A stretch of DNA of 64,000 nucleotides from Psychrobacter sp. NG254. GTDB lineage: Bacteria; Pseudomonadota; Gammaproteobacteria; Pseudomonadales; Moraxellaceae. This document shows, one piece after another, positions 56,514 to 64,000 of the stretch. The stretch spans positions 248,001-312,000 of the forward strand of contig NZ_JADHDA010000003.1 in NCBI RefSeq assembly GCF_015277735.1, in the 5' to 3' direction. Position numbers and translations under genes: made by a program. A model generated the notes under the pieces. The model had not been told where the DNA came from, did not search any database, and worked only from the letters and a program-made list of their open reading frames with translations. Every line of letters starts with the position of its first letter. Positions within the stretch are counted from its first letter, which is position 1.

Positions 56514-56621
56514 TATAGTCAGCGAACTACTAAACCGCTACGGTGTTACCCTCCCTAGAGGTACTATATGTACAATCTGCGGTCGGCTGCCTTGTAGCTG
56601 TTTTAGACTTCTTTGACTATA
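56514..56621 (-). repeat. 107-bp palindromic intergenic repeat, diverged copy C
   Basis: A 108-bp segment that starts TATAGTC and ends GACTATA. It shares the CGGTCGGCTGCCTTGTA-type core and the end pattern with copies A (20340-20446) and B (58561-58667) but differs in the left half. It probably belongs to a sister subfamily. It is in the 327-bp gap before the second hydrolase gene. Confidence 0.6.
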
Positions 56622-56736
56622 AGTCGCTATCAATGCCGCGATAGTTATGAATTTTGCTATATTAGCGATGTTTGGCTGAATGATGCTACAGCCCCAAAAA
56701 TAATATATAACATAAACTATTCTACGAGAGCCTGTT

Positions 56737-57627
56737 ATGAGTGATGAAGTAAATTTGCAGACCTTTGCTGCACTACCTGTCTCTAAAATAACCAATAAGC
56801 CTGTGCTTCATTTTGCTCATGCCAATGGAATGCCAAGTGCTGTCTACGAGCCATTTTTTGAAGGTTTGTCAGAGTTTTTTACGATTGAGTATATCGCGAT
56901 GCTGGGCGACACGCCAGGCTATCCCGTAGATGACCATTGGCGCAGTCTGACTAAACAAGTCATCGATAGCGTAAAAAGTGCCTGCGAGAAGCATGGTGTT
57001 GCGCAGGTGGTAGGGGTAGGTCATTCGCTGGGCGCTATGTGTACCTTGCAGGCCACGTATCGTCAGCCTGAACTGTTTGCTCAAGCAGTGCTCATGGATC
57101 CACCTTGGCTGTATGGCAAGGTCAGTTTGACGTGGCATTTAGCAAAGACAGCAGACAGATTACCCCTCATGAACAATCGTCTGATGGATAAACTGTCACC
57201 CGCTGGCGTGTCCAAGCATCGCCGCGATGTATGGGATAGCCGCGCAGACGCGTATGAGAAAATGCGTCATAAGGGGTTTTTCAAAAACTTTGACGAGCGC
57301 AGTTTTCAAGGGTATATCGATCACGGCTTGCATGAGCGTGCGGATGGCAAAGTGACATTGGCTATTCCTAAAGCCAGTGAAGTCGCTGTGTTCCGTACCA
57401 ATCCTTCTTGGTATTGGCTGGCACCAAATCGAGGGCCCAAAGTACCTGTTACATTGATTATTGGTCAAGATAGTATCTTTTTAAAGCGCCGCTTTCCGCA
57501 GCAAATCAAGTCACGTTTGGGTATTCCTTATGAAACGCATGAAGGGGGCCATATGTTCCCACTTGAGCATCCACAGTCTGTCTCAACGCAGGTGCTAGGA
57601 TTGATCAAGCAGCAACTGTCGAAATAA
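56737..57627 (+). CDS. Alpha/beta hydrolase
   Basis: A 296-aa alpha/beta-fold hydrolase. The HG-type oxyanion region is FAHANGMPSAVYEPF, the nucleophile elbow GVGHSLGAMCTLQ, and the catalytic His is in EGGHMFPLEHP. The acid is in LIIGQDSIFLK. The layout resembles lipase/esterase-like members with a lid region (about 130-205). Nothing in context fixes the substrate. It is followed 68 nt later by the CPBP protease gene in the same direction, possibly one transcript. Confidence 0.9.
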   Translation: MSDEVNLQTFAALPVSKITNKPVLHFAHANGMPSAVYEPFFEGLSEFFTIEYIAMLGDTPGYPVDDHWRSLTKQVIDSVKSACEKHGVAQVVGVGHSLGAMCTLQATYRQPELFAQAVLMDPPWLYGKVSLTWHLAKTADRLPLMNNRLMDKLSPAGVSKHRRDVWDSRADAYEKMRHKGFFKNFDERSFQGYIDHGLHERADGKVTLAIPKASEVAVFRTNPSWYWLAPNRGPKVPVTLIIGQDSIFLKRRFPQQIKSRLGIPYETHEGGHMFPLEHPQSVSTQVLGLIKQQLSK

Positions 57628-57695
57628 AAGCAACATATCATTAGTCATGCTCGTAATGGATATGAGCTGCCAGAGTATTTTTAAGTGATACCCTT

Positions 57696-58484
57696 ATGCC
57701 AAAAAACGTAACTGCTCCATCTGATATGACTGCCTCACCTAAGTCTCCGCCCATCTTTTCACGCTTGGGTACATTTCTGCTAACAGTAGGGATGGTGTTT
57801 GCATTTTTTGTCAGTCAGTTGATAGGCATCTATGTCGCGGGCAAGCTAGTATTACCTGCTACCCAAAACGCATCGATAGGGAATATATTCTTTTTTGGCG
57901 GTAATGATGGAACGGTTGTGAGCCTCTCCATAATGGTAGGTTGCGTGCTGCTGTTGGCAGCCAGCATTTTTATCATTCGCTTAAAAGGCGGCGATTGGCG
58001 GCAATATTTGGCAATAAAGCCGTTTTCACTGTCGGTGGGTATGGGAATGCTTGGGCTGTTATTGATCTTTATGATTGTCAGTCAGGTGCTCACGTATCTG
58101 CTGGATATGACGCCGCTGGACTTTGTAGATCCTCTCTATCAGTCAGTCAGCTCGGTATGGCTATTGGTTTTTGCGATGGTCATCGTTGCACCCATTTATG
58201 AAGAGGTGGTCTTTCGCGGTATATTATGGTCAGCCATTGCAGAACAGTTCACAGCACCATCATATTCAGCGAATTATGGTGCGATAGTTGCGAGTATGAT
58301 AACGAGTTTGATATTTGCCATTATTCATGTGCAGTACGGCATTTATGAAATCAGTACCATCGTTGTGTTGGCATTGATATTTTGCTACGCACGTATTAAG
58401 TCCGGCTCGCTACTACTGCCAATCGTGTTACACATCGTCAATAACGGTGCAGCGATGTGGCAGTATGTCGCGCAAGCAGCCTAA
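57696..58484 (+). CDS. CPBP-family intramembrane metalloprotease
   Basis: A 262-aa membrane protein of the CAAX protease/bacteriocin-processing (Abi) family, with about seven helices. The catalytic Glu pair is Glu169-Glu170 with Arg174 (PIYEEVVFRGILWSAI), the first His is in FAIIHVQYG and the last motif HIVNNGAAM. This is the full set expected for activity. Substrates of most members are unknown; some give immunity to bacteriocins. A terminal half of the MITE-like element begins 2 nt after the stop. Confidence 0.92.
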   Translation: MPKNVTAPSDMTASPKSPPIFSRLGTFLLTVGMVFAFFVSQLIGIYVAGKLVLPATQNASIGNIFFFGGNDGTVVSLSIMVGCVLLLAASIFIIRLKGGDWRQYLAIKPFSLSVGMGMLGLLLIFMIVSQVLTYLLDMTPLDFVDPLYQSVSSVWLLVFAMVIVAPIYEEVVFRGILWSAIAEQFTAPSYSANYGAIVASMITSLIFAIIHVQYGIYEISTIVVLALIFCYARIKSGSLLLPIVLHIVNNGAAMWQYVAQAA

Positions 58485-58486
58485 GG

Positions 58487-58508
58487 TTTGAATATCAAAC
58501 AGACCCTA
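58487..58508 (+). repeat. Solo end of the 265-bp MITE family
   Basis: TTTGAATATCAAACAGACCC followed by TA is identical to the right end of copy 1 (41746-42010), with no matching left end. It sits two bases past the CPBP stop codon, so it is probably the remnant of a deleted element. Confidence 0.7.
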
Positions 58509-58560
58509 ACTAAGATACATGCCAATATGATGATTGGCATATGAATTCTGTCAAGCCAGC

Positions 58561-58667
58561 TATAGTCGATTCAATTTAAAAATAGTACAAGGCAACCGAG
58601 CGTAGATGTATATTTAATACTTCAAGCGAGTTTAACGCAGTAATACTTTTATAGTGGAATGACTATA
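58561..58667 (+). repeat. 107-bp palindromic intergenic repeat, copy B
   Basis: It has the same length as copy A at 20340-20446 in opposite orientation. The ends TATAGTC and GACTATA are inverted; the interior has GTACAAGGCAACCGAG and CTTCAAGCGAG. It lies between the CPBP and dusA genes, which converge here. Confidence 0.8.
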
Positions 58668-58696
58668 CATGTAGCCAATAATAGATAGAGATTGGG

Positions 58697-59668
58697 CTAG
58701 GCATCAGGATTGAGCGCCAACACTTCATCGGCCGCTCGTTTAACATCATCAAGCGTTAGTTGAGGTTTACCACTCAACGCTTGTCGCCATTTGCGCGCAC
58801 CCGTCAGCCCTTGAAACAGTCCTAAGTAGTGTCTCGTCATCGTGGGTAGCGCTTCGCCTTTCTCGATTTGCTTTTGTATATAAGGATAAAGCCGCGCCAA
58901 AATGTCCGAGCGTTTGGGTATTGCCTCGCCCCATAAGCTGTTGGCTTCTGCTAGCAGGTAAGGGTTGTGATAAAACGCGCGCCCAATCATCACGCCATCG
59001 ACATGCTGCAAGTGTGTTTTGATGTCTTCAATCGTATCAATTCCGCCATTGATTTCGATATCCAGTTCAGGAAAGTCCTGTTTTAAACGGTACACATCCT
59101 CATAACGTAGCGGCGGTATTTCGCGATTTTGCTTTGGGCTCAGCCCTTGCAGCCATGCGGTACGCGCATGTACGGTGAATCGCGTACAGCCAGCGTCTGC
59201 CACTGTCTGCACAAAATCCACCATAAACTCATAGCTATCAAAATCATCAATACCAATACGATGCTTTACGGTCACTGGTATGTCGACGGCGGCTTGCATA
59301 TGCTTGACCAAATCAGCAACGGTCTTAGGCTCTGCCATCAGACAGGCACCTATTTTGTTATGCTGTACGCGATCCGAGGGGCAACCAACATTAATGTTGA
59401 CTTCATCATAGCCATATTTCTGAGCAAACTCGGTGCACTGTGTCATCTCATCAATATCAGCGCCGCCAAGCTGCAAGACAAGTGGGTGCTCAAGCGTATC
59501 AAAGCGCAAGTGCCGTGCGCGATTACCATGAATCAATGCACCAGTGCTGATCATCTCGGTATATAAATACGTATGCGGGTTAAACAGTCGCGCAAAGTAG
59601 CGATAGTCTGTTGTAGTCCAGTCGATCATAGGAGCGACTGAGAGGCGTTTGTTGGTCATATCAACCAT
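58697..59668 (-). CDS. dusA: tRNA-dihydrouridine(20/20a) synthase
   Basis: A 323-aa flavoenzyme reducing U20 and U20a in tRNA. The TIM barrel starts LSVAPMIDWTTTDYRYFARL, the DusA form of the FMN-binding loop. The catalytic Cys is in NVGCPSDRVQ, FMN-phosphate residues in VKHRIGID and INGGIDTIED. GVMIGRAFYHNPYLL is the barrel end and the C-terminal helical domain follows (RHYLGLFQGLTGARKWRQ). All family features favour DusA over DusB or DusC. Confidence 0.96.
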   Translation of the reverse strand: MVDMTNKRLSVAPMIDWTTTDYRYFARLFNPHTYLYTEMISTGALIHGNRARHLRFDTLEHPLVLQLGGADIDEMTQCTEFAQKYGYDEVNINVGCPSDRVQHNKIGACLMAEPKTVADLVKHMQAAVDIPVTVKHRIGIDDFDSYEFMVDFVQTVADAGCTRFTVHARTAWLQGLSPKQNREIPPLRYEDVYRLKQDFPELDIEINGGIDTIEDIKTHLQHVDGVMIGRAFYHNPYLLAEANSLWGEAIPKRSDILARLYPYIQKQIEKGEALPTMTRHYLGLFQGLTGARKWRQALSGKPQLTLDDVKRAADEVLALNPDA

Positions 59669-59708
59669 GGTTATTGAGCCTTAATATTCGTGTCTTAAAT
59701 AAATGGAT

Positions 59709-59742
59709 AAGGTGCAATGGATGAGCGATACCATTGCACCTT
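59709..59742 (-). terminator. Hairpin after the MFS gene (probable terminator)
   Basis: AAGGTGCAATGG, a 10-nt loop and CCATTGCACCTT: a perfect 12-bp stem 34 nt past the MFS stop. The T-run is weak. Confidence 0.6.
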
Positions 59743-59775
59743 AGTGTCAATCATTGTACGTATACCGTCTGATAT

Positions 59776-61080
59776 TTATGTGACGACGTGATCAATCTTT
59801 TTGAATTCAGGAAGATTATAAAAATACATGCCCATAATGATACCGATAAAGCCAATAAACACAATGTAGAGTGCAGGTGAAAAGCTGATCAATGTGGTGG
59901 CATAGCCAAGTCCAAAAGGTATCAGTACTCCAACGACACCGTAAGTAATATTATAGCAAAAAGCGATACCCGTCAGTCGTACATTGGTGGGAAACAATTG
60001 TACTAAGATGGCTGGCACCATACCGACGATACCTGAACAGAATCCTAAAAGCGCATACATGATCAAGATATAATCGCCGCCTGCTTGCAGATGATAAAAG
60101 AAGGCTAGTATTTGGGCGATTAAGAGAGTAGAGCCAATGACCAGTATTTTGCCAAAATTTTCGTGGTTAGAGATCATTCCATAAAATATGCAGCCGATAA
60201 TCATGAATACGATACCCAAGCTATGGGAAAAACCAAATAAATCACTGTCTAAGGTAAAGTTAAGCTCTATCAGATCCGGTAGTAGTAGTACGATGACAGA
60301 AGTCACGCTGGATATCACCAAAGTGAGTACCATGCCCACAAATATACTGTGCTTACAGCGTTTAAAAAGCATGGTGAGCGGTTGGCGTGCCGCTTTGCCA
60401 AGCTTAGGCTTATCTAATGCAAGGAAAAATGGTGTCTCTCCAACCAGTCGCCAGAACGCTAGTGGCAAAAAGCTCAATACCGCAGCAACCAAAAACGGTA
60501 AACGCCAGCCATAATCAGCCAACTGTACCGACGTCATAAAGCTAGACAGCCACATAAAAAATGCATTAGAGAAGAGCACACCTACCAAAAAGCTGGCCGT
60601 CACGTAGCTACAGGCCACCGACAGATACTGCCGAGGTACGTGCTCTGCGACAAACACCCAAGACAAGGGCACATAAAGACCAAATGCCATGCCCTGTATG
60701 ATTCTGAGTAAAATAAACAAAATGGGTGCAATAACGCCCCACTGCGCATAAGTTGGCAACGCCGCCATGGCGAGCAAACTACAAGCGGTTACGAGTATGC
60801 TGAACAATAGTGTCGGTTTTCGACCAATGATATCGCCATATCGACCAAATAAAATACCACCAAAGGGACGAGCCAAATAACCGACGACAAACAGCCCCAA
60901 CCCTTGTAGCTTAGCCACATTTGGATCGGTATCAATAGGAAAAAACGCGGCCGACACGATATCTGCAATGTACAAATAAATCAAAAAATCAAAAAACACC
61001 ACAGCACTGATAGAGCTAATAAACAGTACCGTGTTTTTGTCTTTGGTCGACATTAACGCATATTGAGAACGAGATGGCAT
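59776..61080 (-). CDS. MFS transporter of the metabolite:H+ symporter type
   Basis: A 434-aa 12-helix transporter. Motif A of the metabolite:H+ symporter family is visible in GLFVVGYLARPFGGILFGR and YGDIIGRKPTLLFSI. ILLRIIQGMAFGLYVPLSWVF is the helix 4 motif. Relatives carry proline/betaine, citrate, shikimate or 2-oxoglutarate; the substrate is unknown here. Two Met codons (61080 and nine codons later) compete for the start. It lies downstream of a terminator of the phospholipase D gene, so it has its own promoter. Confidence 0.92.
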   Translation of the reverse strand: MPSRSQYALMSTKDKNTVLFISSISAVVFFDFLIYLYIADIVSAAFFPIDTDPNVAKLQGLGLFVVGYLARPFGGILFGRYGDIIGRKPTLLFSILVTACSLLAMAALPTYAQWGVIAPILFILLRIIQGMAFGLYVPLSWVFVAEHVPRQYLSVACSYVTASFLVGVLFSNAFFMWLSSFMTSVQLADYGWRLPFLVAAVLSFLPLAFWRLVGETPFFLALDKPKLGKAARQPLTMLFKRCKHSIFVGMVLTLVISSVTSVIVLLLPDLIELNFTLDSDLFGFSHSLGIVFMIIGCIFYGMISNHENFGKILVIGSTLLIAQILAFFYHLQAGGDYILIMYALLGFCSGIVGMVPAILVQLFPTNVRLTGIAFCYNITYGVVGVLIPFGLGYATTLISFSPALYIVFIGFIGIIMGMYFYNLPEFKKIDHVVT

Positions 61081-61148
61081 AATAGATTACGTATCCACAG
61101 AGTAAAGTGGTCATTAAATCGGTGGCCGCTTGGACAACCGATCATGAT

Positions 61149-61190
61149 AAAAAACTGGCAAATCATTCGGTTATAAAGAATGACTTGCCA
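61149..61190 (-). terminator. Intrinsic terminator between the phospholipase D and MFS genes
   Basis: On the minus strand TGGCAAGTCATTC, a 9-nt loop, GAATGATTTGCCA, then TTTTTT. The 13-bp stem has one G-T pair. It lies about 317 nt downstream of the phospholipase D stop. Confidence 0.75.
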
Positions 61191-61506
61191 AAACAATAGG
61201 TCTAGAAATAGTAAATTTTGGTGTTTTAGACTGAAGTATGTCCGAGAAACGGTTGACGTACTCAGTTCAATACGTGCAACTCAACACTTCCAATTTAATA
61301 TAATCAGGACAAGAAGATCTGTGCACTATAAAAAGGAAAACAAGGTAAGTTTCCAGCAGTCTTTAGCAATATAGATACAGCATGCAAAAAACGTACCGTA
61401 TTCGCATGCCGTCGCAAAATCTCTGATTAAATAAGTGTTATTCGCTTAAGTAGTGTTATTAATAGGGATAGCGTTTTGTCATTAAGGATATGGCAGGTTA
61501 ATGGGG

Positions 61507-63123
61507 TTATAGTAACCAGTCAATTGGCAGCCAAGACATAATGGTCAGCCAAACATGGTCACTTATACCGACTTTAGGTTCTGAGTCATAGACGACTTCT
61601 TTGTCATTTTCCATGGTGTGCCATTGCAAGCTGCCATCATCTAATAGCTTGACCTCGTACGCTTGATTCAACAAATCATCGCTTAAAGCACCATGTAGCT
61701 GTTTGGCAAGTTCATCATCATTGATAATGACACCCATTTCAGTATTGATGTTAGCAGAGCGAGGGTCAACGTTGTATGAGCCAATAAACACTTGATAGTC
61801 ATCAACGGCAAACGTTTTTGCATGCAAGCTGGTCGATGACTGACTACGTGCGCGCCACAGCTTATTATCACGTTTTTCTTCAGCAGCGGTTGATTTTAGC
61901 TCGTATATTTTGACACCTGAGCGCAACAGATTCGGTCGCCATTGGCTATAGCCAGAATGCACAGCGGTGACATCGGTTGCATCAAATGAGTTGGTCAAAA
62001 TCTTGATATCGACACCCGATTCAGCCAGTTTTACCAAGGTATCGACGCCATCTTTGGTCGGTACAAAATAGGATGAGATAATCGTTAGTTTCTTGGTTGG
62101 ACTACCGAGCAACGTCCGCAATTGGTGTACCAAGTTGCTGTCGGTAGGGACGCTTTTGCTCAGTTTGCCGACGTCATCACTCAAGAACTGCATATCCGTC
62201 CAGCGAAAGGGTACCCGTTTATTGATCAGATCACTGTCTATCGTAGAGTCTTTGATGGCCGCTTTATAGACTGTCAAGCTACTACCTTCATTGTTTTCTT
62301 CATCAAGCCCCAGCTTGTCCAATGCGGCTGGAAAATTAAGGGTCACATCCTTATCAACTTTGGCCAATGTCTCAATATCAAACGACAAAGAAGATGACCA
62401 ATAACTGTCAAAGCTGTTGTCAATATCGGCGACCACTTTACCGATTAGCAGCACATCCAAATCTGCAAACTGGCTACTTTGGTCATTACTTAGGTATTCA
62501 TTGCCAATGTTGCGACCACCAATGATGGTAATCTGCTTATCAAAGGTCATGCTCTTGTTGTGCATCCGGCGATTGATTCGTGGCAACCCTGTGACGTAAT
62601 TCAACGTCGGAATTTTACGATGCATCAGCGGATTAATAATGCGTACAGCGATATTAGGATGACTGGCAAAACGTAGTAGGTGCTGGTCAAACTTGGCACT
62701 GTTATTAAAATCATCCAACAATAAACGCACGATAACACCGCGCTCAGCGGCATCCCATAAGTCTTTTAAGAGCAGTTGACCGGCCTGATCATTATGCCAA
62801 ATATAATACTGTGCATCGATATTGCGCGTGGCCATATCAGTCAAGATACTACGAGCGGCAAACGCGTTGGCGCCAGTCACTATCGGATGATAACCTGACA
62901 AATCGGGGTGGATATCACTCTGAGCACTGATGGCGGACACCAGATCCGTCTGAATCGTCTCACTATTATCGTTTTGATATAGCTCATGTACACGTTCTGA
63001 TAACGCTTGGCTTTCAGGCAGATGCGGCTGCTTGGGCAAGCTTTGGCATGCACTCAAGGCCAAGGTCAGCCCTAGTGTTAGACTCAATAATAAGTGGCTT
63101 GATTCTAGACTGAACAGTGACAT
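61507..63123 (-). CDS. Phospholipase D-family lipoprotein (cardiolipin synthase-like)
   Basis: A 538-aa protein with two HKD motifs: MHNKSMTFDKQITIIGGRN (near 187) and LHAKTFAVDDYQVFIGSYN (near 431). The N-terminus is a lipoprotein signal (SLTLGLTLALSAC, lipid on Cys26), so it should sit at the membrane on the periplasmic side. This layout matches the YmdC/ClsC-like and Psychrobacter-type PLD proteins. Either cardiolipin synthesis or phospholipid hydrolysis is possible. It is monocistronic with a distal terminator. Confidence 0.9.
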   Translation of the reverse strand: MSLFSLESSHLLLSLTLGLTLALSACQSLPKQPHLPESQALSERVHELYQNDNSETIQTDLVSAISAQSDIHPDLSGYHPIVTGANAFAARSILTDMATRNIDAQYYIWHNDQAGQLLLKDLWDAAERGVIVRLLLDDFNNSAKFDQHLLRFASHPNIAVRIINPLMHRKIPTLNYVTGLPRINRRMHNKSMTFDKQITIIGGRNIGNEYLSNDQSSQFADLDVLLIGKVVADIDNSFDSYWSSSLSFDIETLAKVDKDVTLNFPAALDKLGLDEENNEGSSLTVYKAAIKDSTIDSDLINKRVPFRWTDMQFLSDDVGKLSKSVPTDSNLVHQLRTLLGSPTKKLTIISSYFVPTKDGVDTLVKLAESGVDIKILTNSFDATDVTAVHSGYSQWRPNLLRSGVKIYELKSTAAEEKRDNKLWRARSQSSTSLHAKTFAVDDYQVFIGSYNVDPRSANINTEMGVIINDDELAKQLHGALSDDLLNQAYEVKLLDDGSLQWHTMENDKEVVYDSEPKVGISDHVWLTIMSWLPIDWLL

Positions 63124-63557
63124 AACAAATTTACCTTAGTGAGCCTAAACATACTGATAAACAACTTATTAAAGGGTTTGCGCAATTTTCAAACATGACA
63201 ATGGTGACGGTTCTACCCTAATATCAATTAAGGCTGCGTCCAAATCGTCGCTAGCTTAACAGCTGTTGTGATATCTGCCTATTATAAATACGTTATTTTT
63301 GTTAGGTTTTACTCACGAAACCATTGTTTTTTAAGTAGTGTTTAAATATATATGTGGAGAAATTTAATCGTTAGCATTTGGGGTTTTTAGGTATGCAAAA
63401 ATAATATTTAGGTGCTATCTGAAACCAGCTGTGCGGAATAAGTCGACATGATATGATAACGCTGAGGAATTCGGTCGATAATCAGAAGAATAAGCAGTCA
63501 TTTTACCTTAATTAAAATACCATCCAATAACATATTAACCAAAGTAACGGAACGTTT
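63124..63557. other. Intergenic region between phospholipase D and metZ genes
   Basis: A 434-bp AT-rich gap with divergent promoters. TACTCACGAAACCATTGTT at 63310-63328 repeats (one mismatch) a sequence at 11838-11856. No RNA gene or riboswitch recognised. Confidence 0.4.
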
Positions 63558-64000
63558 ATGAGTCAGTCGCAAAACCACGATGAGAATAGTTTGAACCAAA
63601 AAAAATCAAACGATGGGTTAGATTCAAACTGGCGCAACGATGCGCTAGATTTAGATCTGGACTATGGCATGCAAACCATTGCAGTGCGGGCAGGTCAACA
63701 TCGCACGGATGAGGGCGAACACTCAGAAGCTATTTTTACCACCAGCTCTTATGTTTACACTTCAGCTGCCGATGCCGCCGCGCATTTCAATGGAGAGAAG
63801 ACGGGCAATGTCTACTCTCGTCATACCAATCCAAGCGTGCGCACCTTTGAGCGTCGTTTGGCCGCACTAGAGAACGGCGCGCGTGCGGTGGCAACTGCTT
63901 CTGGTATGGGTGCAATTTTGACCATGTGCTTGGCATATCTCAAATCAGGCGACCATCTGCTCGCAGCCAACCAGTTATTTGGCTCATCTATCGGTCTGTT
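63558..64000 (+). CDS. metZ: O-succinylhomoserine sulfhydrylase, N-terminal part (cut by window edge)
   Basis: A pyridoxal-phosphate enzyme of the Cys/Met metabolism family that makes homocysteine from O-succinylhomoserine and sulfide. The 147 visible residues begin MSQSQNHDENSLNQKK, a polar extension, then MQTIAVRAGQHRTDEGEHSE, SEAIFTTSSYVYTSAADAAA, YSRHTNPSVRTFERRLAALE and ATASGMGAIL, which is the MetZ pattern. The PLP lysine lies beyond the edge. ACGGA precedes the ATG at 63558. Length and function of the rest cannot be judged. Confidence 0.9.
   Translation, partial: MSQSQNHDENSLNQKKSNDGLDSNWRNDALDLDLDYGMQTIAVRAGQHRTDEGEHSEAIFTTSSYVYTSAADAAAHFNGEKTGNVYSRHTNPSVRTFERRLAALENGARAVATASGMGAILTMCLAYLKSGDHLLAANQLFGSSIGL

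Noticed and set aside
61180..61374. 64-aa open frame upstream of the MFS gene
   Set aside because: Low-complexity, basic composition, overlaps a terminator hairpin and shows no family similarity or ribosome-binding site.

Overview
The window looks like a chromosomal segment of a gammaproteobacterium of the family Moraxellaceae, most likely Psychrobacter. This rests on moderate GC content, the protein flavour, a cbb3 oxidase set, a tellurite-resistance (ter) island and small intergenic repeats; no 16S or marker search was possible. Most of it is ordinary housekeeping DNA. No rRNA, tRNA or CRISPR array was seen.

Layout. 1-3.6 kb: a TAXI-type TRAP transporter operon (binding protein cut by the window edge, DUF1850 protein, fused membrane subunit). 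3.63-4.65 kb: an intact IS982-family element with a 6-bp target duplication. 4.8-12.8 kb: lipA, a carboxymuconolactone decarboxylase-like gene, acnB, a DUF805 protein, a PACE-family efflux protein, an enoyl-CoA hydratase and an alpha/beta hydrolase. 12.9-29.9 kb: the ter island. It has a leftward operon for a predicted biosynthetic module (TerD/trypsin fusion, TRSP phosphoribosyltransferase, HAD phosphatase, StiP/Pelota phosphoribosyltransferase, CitE-like lyase), then V4R and MHYT sensor-like genes, an ATP-grasp ligase, TerA-, TerZ-, TerE- and TerD-like proteins, an AIM24 protein, a glutaminase and a DUF475/TerC-type membrane protein. 30-39 kb: rlmKL, an MscS channel, a flavin disulfide reductase, bcp, a small exported protein, queC and ttcA. 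39-45.6 kb: fixH, ccoG and ccoPQON. 46-64 kb: an SCP2 protein, an unknown 324-aa protein, lolC/lolD, comEC, sppA, a CPBP protease, dusA, an MFS transporter, a phospholipase D lipoprotein and the start of metZ.

The ter island is the most interesting functional unit. It combines calcium-binding TerD-family proteins, a membrane TerC-type partner, a predicted nucleotide-like metabolite pathway and a TerD-domain/serine-protease fusion that could couple sensing to proteolysis. Its broad architecture matches published comparative genomics of ter systems. The protease fusion and the embedded V4R, MHYT and glutaminase genes are the parts worth a closer look.

The intergenic DNA holds several families of non-coding repeats. 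There are two 265-bp MITE-like elements with TA duplications, where both ends match within a copy but differ between copies, plus solo ends and a 28-bp minimal form. A 107-bp palindromic repeat occurs three times, one copy diverged. A 170-bp element lies upstream of comEC. No transposase in the window has matching ends.
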